6,808 nucleotides of DNA. Source: Chloroflexota bacterium. GTDB lineage: Bacteria > Chloroflexota > Dehalococcoidia > JAUQQI01. Below the pieces are notes generated by a model. It did not search any database. It was not told the origin of the DNA and saw only the letters and a list, made by a program, of their open reading frames with translations. Position numbers and translations under genes: made by a program. Shown piece after piece: positions 5,914 to 6,808 of the stretch (its first letter is position 1; every line of letters starts with the position of its first letter). The DNA lies in the NCBI GenBank assembly GCA_030549955.1, contig JAUQQI010000021.1, positions 1 to 6,808 on the forward strand, written 5' to 3'.

Positions 5914-6808
5914 CTACTTTGAAAGGCGGCCGACGACGAAGAACCGGCCCAGGTTCCGCCGGTAACGCAAGTAAAGGCCCAGCAGCGCCTGGGCAAGCCG
6001 GTCGGGGTCGTGGTAGTGCGGGTTACGCTCGTTGATAACGGGCGCCCACACCAGCCTGATTCCCGGCGGCAGTGGACCCCCGGGCTCGGGTTTAATGACG
6101 TCCCACTCCGGATGGGTGCTCCTGGCCGGCAGGCTGTTGGCCAGGACGCAGTCGATAATCCCGCTCCCGGCCTGGTCCACCAGGGTCCGCACGTGGTCGG
6201 CCACGGTGAAATTGTCCGTTTCCCCCTTTTGGGTTGCGACGTTGCACACGTAGACCCGCAGGGCCCGGGTGGCCCGCAGAGCCTCCCGGATCCCGGAAAC
6301 CATGAGGTTCGGGAGCACACTGGTATAGAGGCTTCCGGGCCCGAGGACAACCAGGTCCGCGTCCAGGATGGCCTGAACGGCCGCCGCGTAGGCCGGCGGG
6401 TCGGGTGGAACCAGGAAGACCCGCCGGATCCGGCCGTGATGCTTCGGGATCTTGGACTCGCCCCGGATAACCTCGCCGCTTTCGAGTTCGGCGCAGAGCT
6501 GGATGTCGGCGAGGGTCGCCGGAAGGACCTGGCCCTGGACCGCGAGGACCCGGCCCGACTCCAGGACTGCCTTCTCGAAACTGCCGGTCACCTCGGTCAG
6601 GGCCGCAATAAAGAGGTTGCCAAAGCTGTGGCCTTCGAGGCCGCCCCCGTTCTTGAACCGGTACTCAAAGAGGCGGGTCATAAGGGGTTCGGCGGTGGCC
6701 AGGGCAGTGATGCAGTTGCGGATGTCGCCGGGCGGCAGGATGCCGAGCTCCTCCCGAAGCCGGCCGGAGCTCCCCCCGTCGTCGGCGACCGTAACAACTG
6801 CCGTAATC
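5914..6808 (-). CDS. yvcK: YvcK/CofD-like gluconeogenesis and envelope factor, 5' end beyond window
   Basis: The frame is open to the right edge, so the first visible codon is ATT at 6807 and 297 residues are seen; an internal ATG at 6681 is not the start, because the 42 codons before it are highly conserved. Diagnostic motifs in order are TVADDGGSSGRLREELG (residues 6-22), LPPGDIRNC (24-32), EGHSFGNLFIAALTEVTG (58-75), LVVLGPGSLYTSVLPNLMV (152-170) and NVATQKGETDNFTVADHV (189-206). This order is that of the YvcK branch of the CofD-like family. B. subtilis YvcK has about 317 residues, so roughly 30 N-terminal residues, including the first GGGTG-type loop, should lie outside the window. YvcK proteins bind UDP-sugars such as UDP-GlcNAc and are needed for normal growth and shape on gluconeogenic carbon sources; they are not thought to make coenzyme F420. 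The usual rapZ-yvcK-whiA order is not kept on the downstream side, where a YfhO-family gene follows after 39 nt. Confidence 0.93.
   Translation of the reverse strand, partial: ITAVVTVADDGGSSGRLREELGILPPGDIRNCITALATAEPLMTRLFEYRFKNGGGLEGHSFGNLFIAALTEVTGSFEKAVLESGRVLAVQGQVLPATLADIQLCAELESGEVIRGESKIPKHHGRIRRVFLVPPDPPAYAAAVQAILDADLVVLGPGSLYTSVLPNLMVSGIREALRATRALRVYVCNVATQKGETDNFTVADHVRTLVDQAGSGIIDCVLANSLPARSTHPEWDVIKPEPGGPLPPGIRLVWAPVINERNPHYHDPDRLAQALLGLYLRYRRNLGRFFVVGRLSK

Noticed and set aside
3469..5922. Two long back-to-back plus-strand open frames (about 415 and 401 codons) antisense to the YfhO-family gene, separated by one TAA at 4714-4716
   Set aside because: Their codons align exactly with the minus-strand codons, so a stop arises only where the sense gene uses TTA, CTA or TCA, which are rare in this GC-rich sequence. 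The translations are charged, Gly/Pro/Arg-rich and show no known motif, while the sense strand encodes a clear protein family.

Overview
This is a GC-rich bacterial window (roughly two-thirds G+C by eye) in which every supported gene lies on the minus strand. Transcription runs from right to left, and the genes are so tightly packed that they look like one operon. The lineage cannot be fixed from the sequence. A YvcK homologue, a long YfhO-family membrane protein, a two-part MFS/spermidine-synthase-like protein and a LarA-like protein of the 'DDPC' type together would suit a GC-rich Chloroflexota or another Gram-positive-type or monoderm-related lineage. That assignment is an inference of low confidence.

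Layout in transcription order. (1) 6808-5914: a YvcK/CofD-like protein whose N-terminus lies beyond the right edge of the window. (2) After a 39-nt gap, 5874-2836: a 1012-residue polytopic YfhO-family protein, predicted to be a GT-C-type glycosyltransferase with a large extracytoplasmic C-terminal region. (3) Overlapping it by 4 nt (TTGA), 2839-489: a fused MFS-like/spermidine-synthase-like membrane protein. It is split into two overlapping reading frames by an apparent single-base deletion near 2245-2248; restoring one base gives one protein of about 783 residues. (4) Overlapping that by 4 nt (ATGA), 492-1: the N-terminal 164 residues of a LarA-like (lactate racemase/DUF2088) protein that runs off the left edge.

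Working picture. YvcK is known in other bacteria as a UDP-sugar-binding factor linked to gluconeogenic growth and the cell envelope. YfhO proteins are linked to transfer of sugars from lipid carriers on the outer face of the membrane. Their joint occurrence, with two further genes tied in by 4-nt overlaps, suggests co-expression, possibly around cell-surface glycan metabolism. This is inference. The usual yvcK partners rapZ and whiA are not seen; whiA is absent from the downstream side, and the upstream side is outside the window.

No RNA genes, mobile elements, CRISPR arrays, long repeats or convincing terminators were found. The only gene-free stretch is the 39-nt gap at 5875-5913. Long plus-strand open frames are antisense shadows. 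I did not find a clearly new system; the best leads are the frameshift, the operon composition and the variant active-site motifs.
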